Source of the DNA: Typha latifolia
Taxonomy: Eukaryota; Streptophyta; Magnoliopsida; Poales; Typhaceae
Direction of reading: 5' to 3'
Assembly (NCBI GenBank): GCA_019914945.1
Contig: CM034102.1
Location: forward strand, 13,133,501-13,197,500
DNA: 64,000 nt
Position numbers and translations under genes: made by a program. The notes under the pieces were generated by a model. The model was not told the origin of the DNA. It searched no databases and was given only the letters and a program-made list of their open reading frames with translations. The first letter of the stretch is position 1; every line of letters starts with the position of its first letter. This document shows positions 62,995 to 64,000 of this stretch, one piece after another.

Positions 62995-63090
62995 CAAGGC
63001 TTGTTGCATTTAAAAGGTAGTGCGTTTACGTCTTAGAAATAACCTCTTCAAAAAATGAGTGTAAGGTTGTGTATATCCTCCCTATGTACT
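62995..63090 (+). mobile_element. degenerate Au-like SINE fragment
   Basis: The string TCTTAGAAATAACCTCTTC, then AAAAATGAGTGTAAGGTTG and GTATATCCTCCC, follows the order of the plant Au SINE consensus as I remember it (GTCTTGGAAACAGCCTCTT, then AAATGCAGGGTAAGGCTG, then a GACCC-type end). It is diverged, and no poly-T tail or target duplication was fixed. Confidence 0.45.
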
Positions 63091-64000
63091 CTTCTATTAC
63101 TATTGACTTAAACTCCATTCAATTACTCCTAACATCCTCATCATAACTTATGTCAAAATAAACAAATCTTGCAAAACTGAATTGGAAACCTTGCATTCCC
63201 CAAAGGCCAAAACTTGATGATGAATACAAAGCTACTGACACTTAATATATTAAGAACTCATACTATTATGCTTTCTAAATTTTTGGCTATTTGGACTACT
63301 ATTGAGATAGAAAGGCTAAACACACAAAATATCCACCTTAAAATCAGAAAGAGAACGACCTTGAAGGTCTTCATTTCCTACAGCATTCTTGGTTGCAAGA
63401 TTAGACATCAACATTCAAGCCATCTAACAAGTCATGGAAGGGGGGACCTGAAGCTTATGGCTACATCGTCTATATGGATCTGAGAATCAAAGCCAAGTAG
63501 AAGATTACAAGCTAATGAAGAGTCAAGAACTGGAATGTGAGAGATGAGCAGAGGAAAGGGGATATTTATAATATGGTGTTGTCCCACATAGAGGTAGCAC
63601 AAGATGGAAACTGGAAAGGAATGGTGGTTTTGAAAATCTCCAATTAGAATTTCATGTATACTTGGGTGCTCACAATTAGAATTTCATGGTTTTGAAAACA
63701 GTCAAGTTAAAATTTTAGAAATCACAATTACAAGGATAGTATCATTAGTGAAGACAATAAGTACAGAGAGAGGAATACCCATTCAAATAGTACGGTAAGT
63801 GCTCCAAAGAAATACTCCTTTCATAGGAGTAGTAATCTAAGGCACCTAGTAATGACGTCTCAAAGGTAAATAAACTAATAGGGAAAATCTCCAGAAAAAG
63901 TATAAACACATTACAATCCCAAGTTATGGAATTTTATATATAATATCTAAGTTGCCATAGGTGGATTATACTCAGAATAACTCCTCCAATAAAGGTTATC
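63091..64000. other. no gene seen
   Basis: AT-rich sequence. One 89-codon plus-strand ORF (63214-63483) has no recognisable similarity. The repeated phrase CACAATTAGAATTTCATG near 63630-63690 is a short duplication. Confidence 0.45.

Noticed and set aside
1..64000. tRNA genes, rRNA genes and CRISPR arrays
   Set aside because: No cloverleaf-like sequences with intact box A and box B, no rRNA segments, and no regularly spaced direct repeats were seen by eye; simple repeats explain the repetitive tracts.

Overview
This window is nuclear DNA from a flowering plant. The evidence is AT-rich intergenic sequence, multi-exon genes with GT-AG introns up to 4.7 kb, many microsatellites, foldback MITEs and hAT-like elements, and seven genes that all read as plant families. 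Long repeat-filled introns and the GC-rich hAT-like repeats would suit a large-genome, non-grass monocot such as a palm, but nothing here fixes the lineage. The exon models below were built by hand from splice sites, reading phase and remembered family sequence. In every gene the exon lengths add up to an intact reading frame.

Layout. Minus strand, 0.65-3.9 kb: LEW1/NUS1-type subunit of cis-prenyltransferase (dolichol synthesis). Minus strand, 6.6-9.4 kb: YUCCA flavin monooxygenase of the YUC2/YUC6 type (auxin synthesis). Plus strand, 12.9-19.2 kb: pfkB-family pseudouridine kinase with an N-terminal PTS2 peroxisomal signal. Plus strand, 22.2-27.2 kb: cytosolic seryl-tRNA synthetase. Plus strand, 28.5-46.6 kb: cytosolic aminopeptidase P (APP1), 16 exons, with introns swollen by transposons. 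Plus strand, 52.9-56.7 kb: SAP30-like AFR1/AFR2 protein of SIN3-type histone deacetylase complexes. Minus strand, 57.2-59.1 kb: heptahelical PAQR protein of the HHP4 type. The first 0.65 kb and the last 4.9 kb hold no gene I can support.

The genes are ordinary single-copy plant loci. They do not form a cluster or a pathway. The notable material is structural: two probable GC-AG introns (seryl-tRNA synthetase and AFR), three substitutions at normally invariant residues of seryl-tRNA synthetase, three in-frame copies of one splice acceptor in the PAQR gene, a hAT-like MITE in APP1 with a perfect 8-bp target duplication plus further relatives, three foldback MITEs, and a large inverted repeat downstream of the pseudouridine kinase that could form a long hairpin RNA. 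I did not find a convincing undescribed biological system.
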